Source of the DNA: Chloroflexota bacterium
GTDB taxonomy: Bacteria; Chloroflexota; Dehalococcoidia; Lucifugimonadales; SAR202-VII-2
Length of the DNA stretch: 64,000 nt
Assembly: GCA_003228115.1 (NCBI GenBank)
Contig: QEVV01000011.1
Coordinates: 1-64,000, forward strand
Reading direction: 5' to 3'
A program made the translations under genes and the position numbers. Under the pieces are notes generated by a model. The model saw only the letters and a program-made list of their open reading frames with translations, was not told the origin of the DNA and did not search any database. Below are positions 54,684 to 63,412 of the stretch, in pieces (positions within the stretch are counted from its first letter, which is position 1; each line of letters starts with the position of its first letter).

Positions 54684-55191
54684 GATATCTCCCTAAAACA
54701 GTAGTCGAAGATTATCCAAGAAACGCATCATTAACCAAATATGGCGGGGCATTGCAGAGTCTCTCCTATCGTTAGGGCCCCGGTGCCAATCCTCCAAAGC
54801 GACAGAGATCGGATAATCTCAACGGATTCAACCAGAATGAAGTTGCCACCATATACGAAAGGGTGGGGTACAGTTCTTTGCGGAACTGGTTGAACGATTC
54901 TATCAGTTTGTAGGGGGCGACCCCTCTCTACGAACCCTCTATCCCGAGGGTCTCGAGCCAAGCAAAGTCCGCCTAGCCGCTTTTCTGGCACAGTGCCAGG
55001 GCGGCCCGCCCCAGTATACTCTGGGGTGAGGTCACCCTAGGCTTCGACAGCGTCACATGGCATTTCCTATCGGTTCGAAAGAGAAATGCCCATGGGCAAC
55101 CTACATGGGCACCGCTTTAGACTCTAGGGAGAGTTCAGTGGATGTGGCTGTGCTGATGAAGGACTACTCCAGGAGCACAGCCCCTTGATAA
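54684..55191. other. Intergenic region, no gene recognised
   Basis: About 500 bases without a convincing reading frame. A short palindromic stretch (CCCCAGTATACTCTGGGG) lies near 55011-55028. The promoter of the binding-protein gene must lie at the left end. Confidence 0.55.
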
Positions 55192-55434
55192 TCAATCGTC
55201 GGAGCATTGTGCTGGCACTGTCAGCCTCCAACTGAGCCGCCTAGGCTCTGCCGATTGGCCGCGGATCGTTTTCAGGCGACCCCTAAAGTCGTGGGCGAAC
55301 TCAAGGGCTTCGGCCTCTGTTGCGAATTCCCCGAGGTGAATCTGGGAGCCGTAGAAGGGTCGCTTAATCCGGTACCGCAGACCATCCACTGTCTTGACCG
55401 AGGCTACATTGATCGTAAAGACTGGCTCAGGCAT
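55192..55434 (-). CDS. Small hypothetical protein (about 80 aa)
   Basis: ATG at 55434 follows a GGGGG site in GGGGGTCTTTCT. The product starts PEPVFTINVASVKTVDG and contains YGSQIHLGEFATEAEALEFA. The latter recalls the three-stranded DNA-binding fold of AP2-like or integrase arm-binding domains, but the match is weak. Isolated between two non-coding stretches. A short coding gene is plausible, not proven. Confidence 0.45.
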   Translation of the reverse strand: MPEPVFTINVASVKTVDGLRYRIKRPFYGSQIHLGEFATEAEALEFAHDFRGRLKTIRGQSAEPRRLSWRLTVPAQCSDD

Positions 55435-56152
55435 AGAAAGACCCCCTTTGTTCGAAGGGGGGAATGACTCGCAAGATGTGCTGAGGAAGATGCCACTCTG
55501 ATGAATGCATACAGTGTCCAGAGGCATTTGGATCCAGAGGCATTTGGCAGCCACTACTAATTGCCGGGCTCAGATACCCTCGGTTCCGACGTCTAAGGCT
55601 CACCTTCGTGCTCCACGAGGTTAGCCAAGGGTTTAGGACAGAACGCAAAACCTCTTGCCTCTCAATTCGTAGCTTTGAGAGTGTATGCTGATGGTTGATA
55701 GAGGGGGGGGGCCCATGCTCGTTACCAACCATGGGCCGGTTGAATTGGGCCGCGGGTACTTCAGGCTAAGGACAGCCCTCGCGGGACTATCACCAGGGCT
55801 TCCGACGTCTCTGGCCCGGCGTCGTTTCATAGAGGCCTTCAGGGGATAATTTCGGAGTTGAGCCGAGGGTTGGTGCTGGCTAGATGGAGCCTCAGCATAC
55901 CCTATGCCTTGACTCGCCTCCCACGAATGGCTAGAGATATTGGGAGGCCAAGAGAGCAGGAGAAGATGGACGATGCAACCATGGCCGGCCTCAAGATGTG
56001 GGTCTAGCGCTCCGAGTGAGAGCCAAGGGTTAGTTGAACGCGGAGTGATTGGGAAGATTGTGAGCCTCGTCGGCCGGGGCAGACAACAGGAGCGGATTAT
56101 GCCGGAAACGGAGGAGTCAGGGCAAGACGGAGCGAGGACGAGGGAGTAAGGC
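55435..56152. other. Intergenic region with a small hairpin
   Basis: About 700 bases without a supported gene. GGCCCATG and CATGGGCC (55710-55717 and 55730-55737) form a hairpin with a 12-base loop after a run of nine G. Open frames on the minus strand lack start signals and family features. Confidence 0.5.
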
Positions 56153-56509
56153 ATGAGTGGATTGCTCAGGCGGCTAGGAAACAAGGACGGCGACCCGAAT
56201 TTGTTTGGCCTCGTGTCTCTTTTTACAGTCGTGATCATTCTCATAGTTGGTGGCGGGATCGCTTCGGTCATTGGCCTCATGTGGATCGGAGGGTATTTCG
56301 ATAGGATCGGCTGGGAAATTGCGGCAGGAATAACGAAGGTTGCTTGCGGCCTTCTCATAATCCTAATACTTATCGTTGTTCGTTTGGGCTCGGTTTGGGT
56401 GCGCTATTTGAAATCCGGAATGACCTCTTCTCCAAAGAGCCGTAGGCCAATCTCTCTATCTGGCCTCGCGCAGACAATCGTGAAACTGGTTAGGTTACGC
56501 AGGCCCTAG
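56153..56509 (+). CDS. Small two-helix membrane protein, hypothetical
   Basis: A 118-residue product with two long hydrophobic helices (SLFTVVIILIVGGGIASVIG and ITKVACGLLIILILIVV) and a basic C-terminal tail. ATG at 56153 is preceded by GGAG-like bases (GGGAGTAAGGC). No family is recognised. It stands alone upstream of an MFS gene on the same strand. Confidence 0.55.
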   Translation: MSGLLRRLGNKDGDPNLFGLVSLFTVVIILIVGGGIASVIGLMWIGGYFDRIGWEIAAGITKVACGLLIILILIVVRLGSVWVRYLKSGMTSSPKSRRPISLSGLAQTIVKLVRLRRP

Positions 56510-56652
56510 TGTGCTTGATGGACTTGGTGCTACTCCTCTCCTTCTCTTTGCTTGCCCCGGCCTGCAACCAGGCGGCAACGGCCACGCCAGGCCCAGGCAC
56601 GGCCAGAAGTCCACGGGCAAGATTTTCTTGTCCAAAGACTGTCCACCTTCGC

Positions 56653-56658
56653 TATAAT
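56653..56658 (+). promoter_or_regulatory. -10 box of a probably leaderless MFS transcript
   Basis: A perfect TATAAT ends 7 bases before ATG 56666, so the expected transcription start falls on or next to the A of the start codon. A possible -35 (TTGTCC, 56628-56633) is 19 bases upstream. Confidence 0.6.
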
Positions 56659-56665
56659 CCGCGGT

Positions 56666-58000
56666 ATGTTGGAGTCAGATGGTCATGAAATGAACAACTC
56701 TTCAAGCTCTTCAACGGACTCCGGTATCTTCTACGGTTGGTGGGTCGTCGCCACCTCCTGTGCCGTCCTTACCGTTTGGTCATGGACAGGGTTCTACGCT
56801 TTCGGCAACATGTTTATTCCCCTGGAGGAGCAATTCGGCTGGACCCGGGGGCAAATAGCAGTTGGCGGGTCTCTATTCATGATCTGCGGAGGTGTGGGCG
56901 GGGTCTTCATGGGCCGGTTGGTATCGCAGTACGGGATCAAGCGGCTAGTGGTGGTTGGCGGGCTGATCCTGTCCACATCGATGTTCCTTTTGAGTACCAC
57001 AAACTCGTTATGGCAGTTCTACATCTTCTATGGCATGGCTGGGATTGGAGGAGCTTTCAGTGGCGTAGTGCCCTTTGCCACGGTGGTCTCTAACTGGTTC
57101 CGTGTTAAACGGGGCCGGGCGATGGGACTCACTATGATGGGCTTGGCGGTGGGTGCCCTCATTTTCTCCCCAATCACGGCGTTGATTATCGGTGAGTACG
57201 GTTGGAGGGTCGCGTTTGTCGTGATGGGCATTGGGGTTCTCTGCGTCAACTTCCCGGCCACCTTGATTCTCAAGACTAAGCCCCAGGACATGGGGCTTCA
57301 CCCTGACGGGGTCATCGCTGACCCGCAGCCAGTACAGCCATCGGTGCCTGTCCCGGGATCCAGTGAACCGGCGGGGTTGACCAAGGAACGCAGCGCCTTC
57401 TCCATAGCGATGGGTAGCCCCGCTTTCTGGTTTCTCGCTGGGGGATTTTTCTTCATGGGGGTCGGTACTCTTGGCATCCTCAACCATCTCGTACCCTATG
57501 TCCGGGACATGGGTATTTCCGTTAAGACCGCAGGTTTGGTACTTGGGATTTTTGGAGGGGCCGGAGCGATTGGAAAGATAGGATTTGGGTTGCTGTCGGA
57601 GAAGTTCTCCGTGCGGTACGCCGTTATGTTGTCTTTCAGCCTTCAGGTGACGGGGGCCTTCATTCTCCTTCAGGCGACCAGCCTCCCAGTGGTCTGGCTT
57701 TTCGTGGCCGTGTCGGGGCCAGCCGGAGGGGGCGTTATGACCTTGCTGCCGCTATCGGTGGGCGCGCTCTTTCCTCTGCGCGTCTTCGGCACGGTTTTTG
57801 GAATGGTGAATCTCGCATTATCGGCGGGGGCGTCCCTCATTGGGCCACCGTTGGCAGGGTTTCTCTATGACCACTATGGCTCCTACGACCTTCCTTTCAC
57901 GGTATTCATCGGCATGTACCTCTGTGCCATTGTCCTAATCTACTTTGCCTGGGGTATCAGTCCTCGCCTGCGAGGCTCCAAAGTAGCCTTCGAGGGTTGA
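56666..58000 (+). CDS. MFS transporter (monocarboxylate/OFA-like)
   Basis: About 444 residues from ATG 56666 (the frame is open from 56552 but upstream codons look non-coding and cover the promoter). Twelve hydrophobic segments; the start FYGWWVVATSCAVLTVWSWTGFY and IPLEEQFGWTRGQIAVG are typical of the OFA / monocarboxylate-porter branch. GLVLGIFGGAGAIGKIGFG marks the second half. Probably carries organic acids. It ends about 95 bases before the collagen-propeller gene. Confidence 0.88.
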   Translation: MLESDGHEMNNSSSSSTDSGIFYGWWVVATSCAVLTVWSWTGFYAFGNMFIPLEEQFGWTRGQIAVGGSLFMICGGVGGVFMGRLVSQYGIKRLVVVGGLILSTSMFLLSTTNSLWQFYIFYGMAGIGGAFSGVVPFATVVSNWFRVKRGRAMGLTMMGLAVGALIFSPITALIIGEYGWRVAFVVMGIGVLCVNFPATLILKTKPQDMGLHPDGVIADPQPVQPSVPVPGSSEPAGLTKERSAFSIAMGSPAFWFLAGGFFFMGVGTLGILNHLVPYVRDMGISVKTAGLVLGIFGGAGAIGKIGFGLLSEKFSVRYAVMLSFSLQVTGAFILLQATSLPVVWLFVAVSGPAGGGVMTLLPLSVGALFPLRVFGTVFGMVNLALSAGASLIGPPLAGFLYDHYGSYDLPFTVFIGMYLCAIVLIYFAWGISPRLRGSKVAFEG

Positions 58001-58094
58001 CGATTTTCCACCTGACTACCATTCAAGTTAGGCGATAAGCACGCACCGTGCCTGAATCGAAACCCTCATCCCTTCCCTGACTATCGGGAGATCC

Positions 58095-59618
58095 ATGAAG
58101 TTCCTTTTGCCAGTTTGCCTTCTGCTCGCAGCATTGCTGCTCGTCGTTTCCTGTTCAGGCTCCGTAGGAGAGGATGGACCACGTGGTCAACAGGGAGCGG
58201 CAGGAGAGCAAGGGGCTCAGGGAGACCGAGGCCCCGCTGGTGCTACTGGTTCGCAGGGAGAACAGAGTGAGCAGGGTAAGACCGGAGGCACGGGGGCAAC
58301 CGGAGCAACGGGTGCCGTAGGCCCTGGTGGGTCTACTGGACCTGCTGGGAGTCAGGGAGCACAGGGTTCTCAGGGCGAGACCGGGGCTAGCGGTGAGTCT
58401 GGGGCTACCGGTGCAACAGGAAATGCGGGTGCGCAGGGAGCACAGGGGGAGACCGGGGCTACCGGTGAGGCCGGGGCTACGGGGAGTGCGGGACCGGATG
58501 GAGCAGCAGGGCCATCGGGGTCTGCTGCGTATCGTGCGATACCCGCTCTCAACACGATAAGCACCCTGGACAGCGATGGGAATGTGGGCTGGTACACGTC
58601 GGTGACCATTGGGGCTGATGGGCTGGGCCTCATCAGCTACCAAGACGCCACCAACGGTGACCTGAAGGTAGCCCACTGCTCGGATGCTGCCTGCACGGTT
58701 GCCACAAAGACTATTCTCGACAGTGCAGGGGATACGGGCTGGTACACCTCGGTAACCATTGGGGCTGATGGGCTGGGCCTCATCAGCTACCAAGACGCCA
58801 CCAACGGTGACCTGAAGGTAGCCCACTGCTCGGATGCTGCCTGCACGGCGGCCACAACAACCACCCTGGACAGCGATGGGTGGGTGAATTCGAACACCTC
58901 GATAACCATTGGGGCTGATGGGCTGGGCCTCATCAGCTACTACGACAACATCAACGCTGACCTGAAGGTAGCCCACTGCTCCAATGCTGCCTGCACAACG
59001 GCTACAACGGCCACCCTGGACACCGATGGGGAGGTAGGCGGGCACACATCGATAACCATTGGGGCTGATGGGCTGGGCCTCATCAGTTACTCAGACAACA
59101 CTAACCGTGACCTCAAGGTAGCCCACTGTTCGAATATTGAATGCACGGAAGCGACAACAGCCACCCTGGACAGCCAAGGGGATGTGGGCCAGTACACCTC
59201 CATTACCATTGGGGCTGATGGGCTGGGCCTCATCAGCTACTTCCACTGGAGTAACGACGAACTGAAGGTAGCGCACTGCTCCAATGCTGCCTGTACGGCT
59301 GCCACAAAGACTACCCTGGGCGGCGAAAGGGGCGTGGGCTTTTACACATCGGTGACCATTGGGGCTGATGGGCTGGGCCTCATCAGCTACGTCGACTACT
59401 CCAACCATGAACTGAAGGTAGCCCACTGCTCCAATGTTGAATGCACAGAGGCCACAACGGCCACCTTGGACAGCGCAGGGTATGTGGGCGTTTACACATC
59501 GATAACCACTGGGGCAGATGGGCTGGGCCTCATCAGCTACCGAGACGTCACCAACGCTGACCTAAAGGTAGCCCACTGCGAAAACGCCTTCTGCTCCCCC
59601 CATTTCAGGAGGAGATAG
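58095..59618 (+). CDS. Lipoprotein with collagen-like stalk and seven-repeat propeller head
   Basis: A 507-residue surface protein. The signal peptide ends in lipobox VVSC (about Cys20). Residues about 25-150 are an uninterrupted series of Gly-X-Y triplets rich in GAT, GAQ and GET, as in bacterial collagen-like stalks. Then come seven tandem 50-residue units (150-nt period), each with [19 protein letters not shown] and a second Cys four residues later. Seven equal beta-rich units with a cysteine pair per unit suggest a seven-bladed propeller with one disulfide per blade. It ends with FRRR. Likely a cell-surface adhesin or binding protein. Confidence 0.85.
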   Translation: MKFLLPVCLLLAALLLVVSCSGSVGEDGPRGQQGAAGEQGAQGDRGPAGATGSQGEQSEQGKTGGTGATGATGAVGPGGSTGPAGSQGAQGSQGETGASGESGATGATGNAGAQGAQGETGATGEAGATGSAGPDGAAGPSGSAAYRAIPALNTISTLDSDGNVGWYTSVTIGADGLGLISYQDATNGDLKVAHCSDAACTVATKTILDSAGDTGWYTSVTIGADGLGLISYQDATNGDLKVAHCSDAACTAATTTTLDSDGWVNSNTSITIGADGLGLISYYDNINADLKVAHCSNAACTTATTATLDTDGEVGGHTSITIGADGLGLISYSDNTNRDLKVAHCSNIECTEATTATLDSQGDVGQYTSITIGADGLGLISYFHWSNDELKVAHCSNAACTAATKTTLGGERGVGFYTSVTIGADGLGLISYVDYSNHELKVAHCSNVECTEATTATLDSAGYVGVYTSITTGADGLGLISYRDVTNADLKVAHCENAFCSPHFRRR

Positions 59619-59656
59619 CCTTTCCTCCTTTAAGCGGTACGGGGAAGGGATGGGGT

Positions 59657-59694
59657 GTGAACGGTGGTGGCGAGGTTCCGGTCGTACAGGTCCT
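59657..59694. repeat. 38-nt dispersed repeat, copy 2
   Basis: Partner of 53601-53638. It sits about 40 bases after the collagen-propeller stop codon. The minus-strand reading is KDLYDRNLATTVHTPSLP, the most protein-like part of this gap. Confidence 0.55.
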
Positions 59695-59949
59695 TAAAAC
59701 AAAGGTTTTCAGGGAAAGGCCGCAAGTGGGAAGGAGCAGGGCGGGGATGGGAAACAGATGCGGGTGAGACCCGGACAATACGGCAGCCAGAACCTCGTCT
59801 GTTTTGCAGGAGGTTCTCCTTGATATCCAAATCAACGCCCATGGTTCTTACAAGGAGTATCTAGACCTATCCGTGGGGGATGAACCGTGAGTTGCATGGG
59901 AGAGGCCTGAGAGGCTCGCATCTTCGACGCCGACCTTCACGACTTCTAC

Positions 59950-60062
59950 GCCACCTCTGTACAGGTCACATTCGAGCAGTGCGCACCTTCAAGTCACTGT
60001 TGCTAGAGTCTAAGTAGCTGATCAGGCCTAGCCCATCAGCCCCAATGGTTACTGATGTATCC
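59950..60062 (-). pseudogene. Inverted remnant of one propeller unit
   Basis: On the minus strand it reads [22 protein letters not shown] and DLKV; then after a one-base shift AHCSNVTCTEVA and a stop. It is a single broken copy of the unit in the adjacent gene, in opposite orientation, with no start. The remainder of the 59.62-60.24 kb gap has no gene. Confidence 0.75.
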
Positions 60063-60242
60063 CTTTACGATGTATCCCTTGAGGTCTTGCGCTGCGGAAA
60101 TCGCTTCTGTGGCCCCACGCCTCCACCAGTGGTGATTTCACCCTTAACGGCTAGGAGTCCGATGGAGGTTTTGTAGTAAGTGAATGTTTGATAAGATACC
60201 TGGGCATGCAAGCATAAAAAGTGGGTACAAGGAGGTCAGCAT

Positions 60243-60653
60243 ATGGCAAGCGAAAAATTGGGTTCCATCAAGGCTGTTTCTACGACTAAAACACTTCCAG
60301 CAAATGGCACTCTTCCAAGATTTGAAGTGACTGTACCAAGTGGGAGCGGGACTATCGCGGGGGTAGATATCTTCCAGATGATGGCTACCTATTCAGCTGA
60401 AATGAGAGAGGATGGAACACTTTACGGAGAATGTCCGAATTCGGGTCTCCTTTTGGCTGCAGACGGAGTGGCAACTTTCAGGGCTACTGGCGTTGGGACC
60501 TTTACAGAAGATGGAGGAGTTGCTTTCAAGGGAATGGTCTATTTCCAAACATCAGCTCCTTCCCTTGCGAGCTTGAATGGGGCTGCTATTGTTTACAACT
60601 GGGATGTGGACGCTGAAGGAAATGCAGCATGGGAACTTTGGGAGTGGAAGTAG
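60243..60653 (+). CDS. Conserved-looking small protein (136 aa), unknown function
   Basis: The ATG at 60243 has a perfect AAGGAGGTC, 5 bases upstream. The product is beta-rich with no signal peptide: VDIFQMMATYSAEMREDGTLYGECP, GVATFRATGVGTFTEDGGVAFKG, and the C-terminus AWELWEWK. The glycine-spaced strands resemble a small beta-barrel. I do not recognise a named family. The region is AT-richer than the left part of the window. A -10-like TAAGAT lies at about 60194. Confidence 0.72.
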   Translation: MASEKLGSIKAVSTTKTLPANGTLPRFEVTVPSGSGTIAGVDIFQMMATYSAEMREDGTLYGECPNSGLLLAADGVATFRATGVGTFTEDGGVAFKGMVYFQTSAPSLASLNGAAIVYNWDVDAEGNAAWELWEWK

Positions 60654-60701
60654 TCAATTAACTTAAGAACTTCCAGGACGTTTACTCCCGTGCCTCCCCC
60701 A

Positions 60702-61205
60702 CCTACGTCCCATACGATAACTACCCTGGACCGCGAAGGGGATGTGGGCTAGTACACATCGATGACCATTGGGAATGATGGGCTGGGCCTCATCAGCTAC
60801 TACGACTACACCAACCAGGACCTGAAGGTAGCTCACTGCGGGAATGTTGCCTGCACGAAAGACCCGTTCACGCCCACCGTTCAGATCGAATTAGGTTTGC
60901 TTCCCCCGTCGGTCCTCTTGGACGACTACCTGAGGCCGAGCACAGACACCCTCGCCTATGCACACCGCGACGTATGGGAATCCGAAGCCACCGTGACGAA
61001 GTTCTTCATTGCCACAGAGACAGGAAGCTACGATATCGGCTATTCGCTAGCGGGAGTCGCAGTTGCTGAGTTGGATATCGTGGTCACTCGGCACGTACCC
61101 GTCGTGCCCCTACCAGGCGCAGGTGATACCAACGGTGACAACAACGTAGACGTCCTCGACCTGGTCACCGTGGGGAGCAACTTGGGTAATTACTACGGGC
61201 CCTAA
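60702..61205 (+). pseudogene. Propeller unit plus dockerin-like tail with in-frame TAG
   Basis: The frame starts ITTLDREGDVG, then a TAG at 60750-60752 where the intact gene has a Trp codon, and continues [20 protein letters not shown].. with DLKVAHCGNVAC. After that it is unlike the other copies: a Thr/Val-rich domain and a C-terminal dockerin-like calcium motif, GDTNGDNNVDVLDLVTVGSN. No start codon or signal peptide precedes it. A shorter gene could start at ATG 60762, but without a secretion signal this is unlikely. Confidence 0.7.
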
Positions 61206-61260
61206 GGAGCACCCACGGGCTTTCGGGCCTGAGTAGAGGAAAGCTCGATAGCATGGTTTA

Positions 61261-61300
61261 GAAAGAGAGGCCCTGGCAACTCATAGCCGGGGCCTCTTTC
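61261..61300 (+). terminator. Terminator after the dockerin-like fragment
   Basis: GAAAGAGAGGCCC pairs with GGGCCTCTTTC with a small bulge and a 15-base loop. The T-tract is inside the stem's 3' arm. It lies about 55 bases after the stop codon at 61205. Confidence 0.65.
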
Positions 61301-61503
61301 TGTCATTGGCGAGGTTCCAATTTCAGTTCCGGCATCCTTGGCAGATTGGGCACCAGAAGTGATGACCGCAGCAGGGGCACGCGTGAAATTAACTACAACT
61401 GGGCTTTTTAAGCAGGAGTCTGAGTTTGAAGTTTCTGGACTTCCGCGCTATTGCAGTCGTTCTCTCAAAACGACACACAAACACTAAGCTACGCTTAACA
61501 AGG

Positions 61504-61509
61504 TATAAT
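61504..61509 (+). promoter_or_regulatory. -10 box upstream of the SnoaL-like gene
   Basis: A perfect TATAAT, 35 bases before the start codon. It leaves a short leader containing AAAGGAGGAAGG. The -35 region is poor. Confidence 0.5.
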
Positions 61510-61544
61510 GGCGCACGAGGTTGAGGAACGCAAAAGGAGGAAGG

Positions 61545-61916
61545 ATGACACCCAAAGAAATAATTGCAAAGAACTATGAATGTTTTAGGACGGGAGATAT
61601 GGAGACTTTTGTGTCTTTATATCACGACGATGTAGTGGTCACAATTAATGGCATGCACAGATTTTCTGGTGTCCACAAAGGCATTAGTGCCTTTATGGAA
61701 GTATTGGGTGGAATTCCCCCTAGGTATGAAAATTTCAGCGTAACCCCCACGAATATGATTGCAGAGGGTGATCAAGTGTTTACCCAGGTGCACGCAACAG
61801 CTGAGGGAATGGACGCAGATTTTGGTCACTATCATAGACTAGTGGACGGGAAAATTAAAGAATTTTTGGTGTATGATGATAGCCAAAAGATGGCTCATGT
61901 AATGAAAGCTGTATAA
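61545..61916 (+). CDS. SnoaL-like / NTF2-fold protein
   Basis: A 123-residue cone-fold protein: PKEIIAKNYECFRTGDMETF, SLYHDDVVVTINGMHRFSG, and HYHRLVDGKIKEFLVYDDSQ. This is the usual SnoaL/ketosteroid-isomerase-like layout, including the FxGxxxI-type loop (FSGVHKGI) and C-terminal DGKI. ATG at 61545 with AAAGGAGGAAGG is preferred to the in-frame codon at 61521. Enzymatic role unknown. It is not closely related to the broken SnoaL-like gene at 31561. Confidence 0.85.
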   Translation: MTPKEIIAKNYECFRTGDMETFVSLYHDDVVVTINGMHRFSGVHKGISAFMEVLGGIPPRYENFSVTPTNMIAEGDQVFTQVHATAEGMDADFGHYHRLVDGKIKEFLVYDDSQKMAHVMKAV

Positions 61917-62065
61917 CGTTACAAGGGTTGATCGCACTATGTAGTTTTAGCTTTGCAAGCAGGTGGGTGGAGTGAGGCTCTTACAAGCTGAAAGATAGAA
62001 CCTAACGTCCAAGAGTCCCATGAAGGATTAGTTCAACGGGGGGCGGGCATGGGAATATATCACAC

Positions 62066-62095
62066 ACCTACCTCACAACAGTCTTATAAGCCCTA
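62066..62095 (+). repeat. 30-nt copy of the DUF805 gene 3' end
   Basis: Twenty-eight of 30 bases match 39471-39500, the last codons of the DUF805 gene. Here it lies in non-coding sequence, so it marks a lost second DUF805 module or recombination junction. Confidence 0.7.
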
Positions 62096-62190
62096 TTAAC
62101 AGAAGGTTCTAGCCCCTACCCCACGAAGGCGACTGTTGGTCTTCCGTCGGTGAGAGGATGCTGCTAAGCGAGTGGTGCACTTGAGTCATT

Positions 62191-62778
62191 ATGGGAGATA
62201 TGCGACATAACGCCATAGCCATACTTCTACTTGCCACGGCCCTAATGCTGTCGGGCTGCGTTAAGGAGGTTGAAGTACCTGTAGAGAAGGTGGTCACGGT
62301 GGTGGTTACGGCTACTCCCACTGCTACATCTGTCGAGCCAGCACCTCCGCCTACGCCTGGTATAGAAGCCAAAGTAGAGGCCACGAACAAGGGAAGTGAA
62401 TTGGACTCTGCGATGAAAGAGGAATTGCTTGAGCTGGCAAATAATCGGGACGCATGGTTCTTGGCCAGCGATATCACCACCGAGGCGGTGGAAGGGTTGT
62501 ATGGTAGCTGGTCTGTAATATGCCGAAATGAGACTTCCTTGGCTGACTACAAGGAGGCGGTGTATGAGTTTGTAAGGCCTTTGGTTCTGGACGGTCTGGA
62601 GATGGCATTAAAGGATGTCCAAGAAGCCAGCCGATATTACAACACGGACGTAGAAAGTTGGAGTCCTCCATGGGCTTACGTCGAACAAACATGGAAGCTT
62701 GGCGTCAAGATAGTCTTAGGACCTGCACGTCAGTTGTATGTATTAGAATCAGGTGCGTGGCGCTATCACGACTGTTAA
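62191..62778 (+). CDS. Lipoprotein, unknown function
   Basis: A 195-residue protein. The signal peptide ends in lipobox LSGC. The mature part starts with a Val/Glu-rich stretch (EVEVPVEKVVTVVVTATPTAT), a spacer common in Chloroflexota lipoproteins. The rest is helical with WFLASDITTEAVEGLYGSW. No family is recognised. The start at 62191 is not supported by a clear ribosome binding site, and ATG at 62200 is possible. It lies near the right end of the island. Confidence 0.68.
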   Translation: MGDMRHNAIAILLLATALMLSGCVKEVEVPVEKVVTVVVTATPTATSVEPAPPPTPGIEAKVEATNKGSELDSAMKEELLELANNRDAWFLASDITTEAVEGLYGSWSVICRNETSLADYKEAVYEFVRPLVLDGLEMALKDVQEASRYYNTDVESWSPPWAYVEQTWKLGVKIVLGPARQLYVLESGAWRYHDC

Positions 62779-63120
62779 GTCAGCCACAACATAATTTTGC
62801 CCTGACGATTCACCGTTCTTCCTAGGGCGTAGGCACTAGGACTCAGCCGCTTTCAACCTCCGTCAATTCCCCTCACCAGGCAAATTGGTGCCAGAATTGG
62901 AGCCAATGAAATGTGTGGGCTATGGCTTGCTTTCTGGGTCCCACTAGCCAACAATCCCATGTTCCTATTCAAATTCCCTCTCCAAATTCATGCCCCCGAC
63001 TAGTGAGAACCAGTACCGCTCTTTAGCGTCTAGAACTGCCATCGTCTGCCCCGGCGTCCATGACTTTACCTTTGCTGCCAGCCGCTTACCGTCAACGCTT
63101 TTCTGGGCTGCCAACTCCTC

Positions 63121-63267
63121 AAGGTGGTCCAGGAGCGCCTGGGGCATAGCAGCATCGCTATCACCCTGGACACCTACAGCCATGTGGTTCCAGGCCTCCA
63201 GGAGGCCGCAGCCAGGGCCATCGACGAGGCTCTCACTAGGAAGGAGGTCCCGGTGACAAGCCAGTAG
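63121..63267 (+). pseudogene. Tyrosine recombinase (integrase) C-terminal fragment
   Basis: The frame reads KVVQERLGHSSIAITLDTYS then HV and about 25 more residues to TAG. This is the family's hallmark C-terminus with the conserved GH and the nucleophilic Tyr in DTYSHV. Upstream of about 63118 the sequence is no longer integrase-like, so only the last 48 codons remain. It points toward the tRNA-Arg 146 bases away, the normal position for an island integrase. Confidence 0.85.
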
Positions 63268-63296
63268 GAGACCCCCCCTACGGCCGTTGCAGCAAA

Positions 63297-63323
63297 AAGC
63301 CCACGATCGATGATCGTGGGCTT
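63297..63323 (-). terminator. Terminator downstream of tRNA-Arg
   Basis: A 12-bp stem (AAGCCCACGATC and complement) with a 3-base loop. On the minus strand it ends in GGGCTTTTTGC, so it terminates transcription coming from the tRNA. Confidence 0.85.
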
Positions 63324-63412
63324 CGGCTTTGGTGGCTCGGCAGGAGATCGCACCTGTGATCTCGTTCGTGATCCGTCCGGCCCTCAGCAGCTACGATTCT
63401 ATGTGGATTGAG

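Noticed and set aside
55633-56358. 241-codon minus-strand frame over the 55.6-56.3 kb gap
   Set aside because: Ser/Pro-rich translation without start signal; it overlaps the better-supported small membrane protein gene on the plus strand.
58170-59600. Possible CRISPR array from regular 150-nt periodicity
   Set aside because: The period is three times 50 codons, the repeats stay in frame and encode a protein; no spacers of CRISPR size exist.
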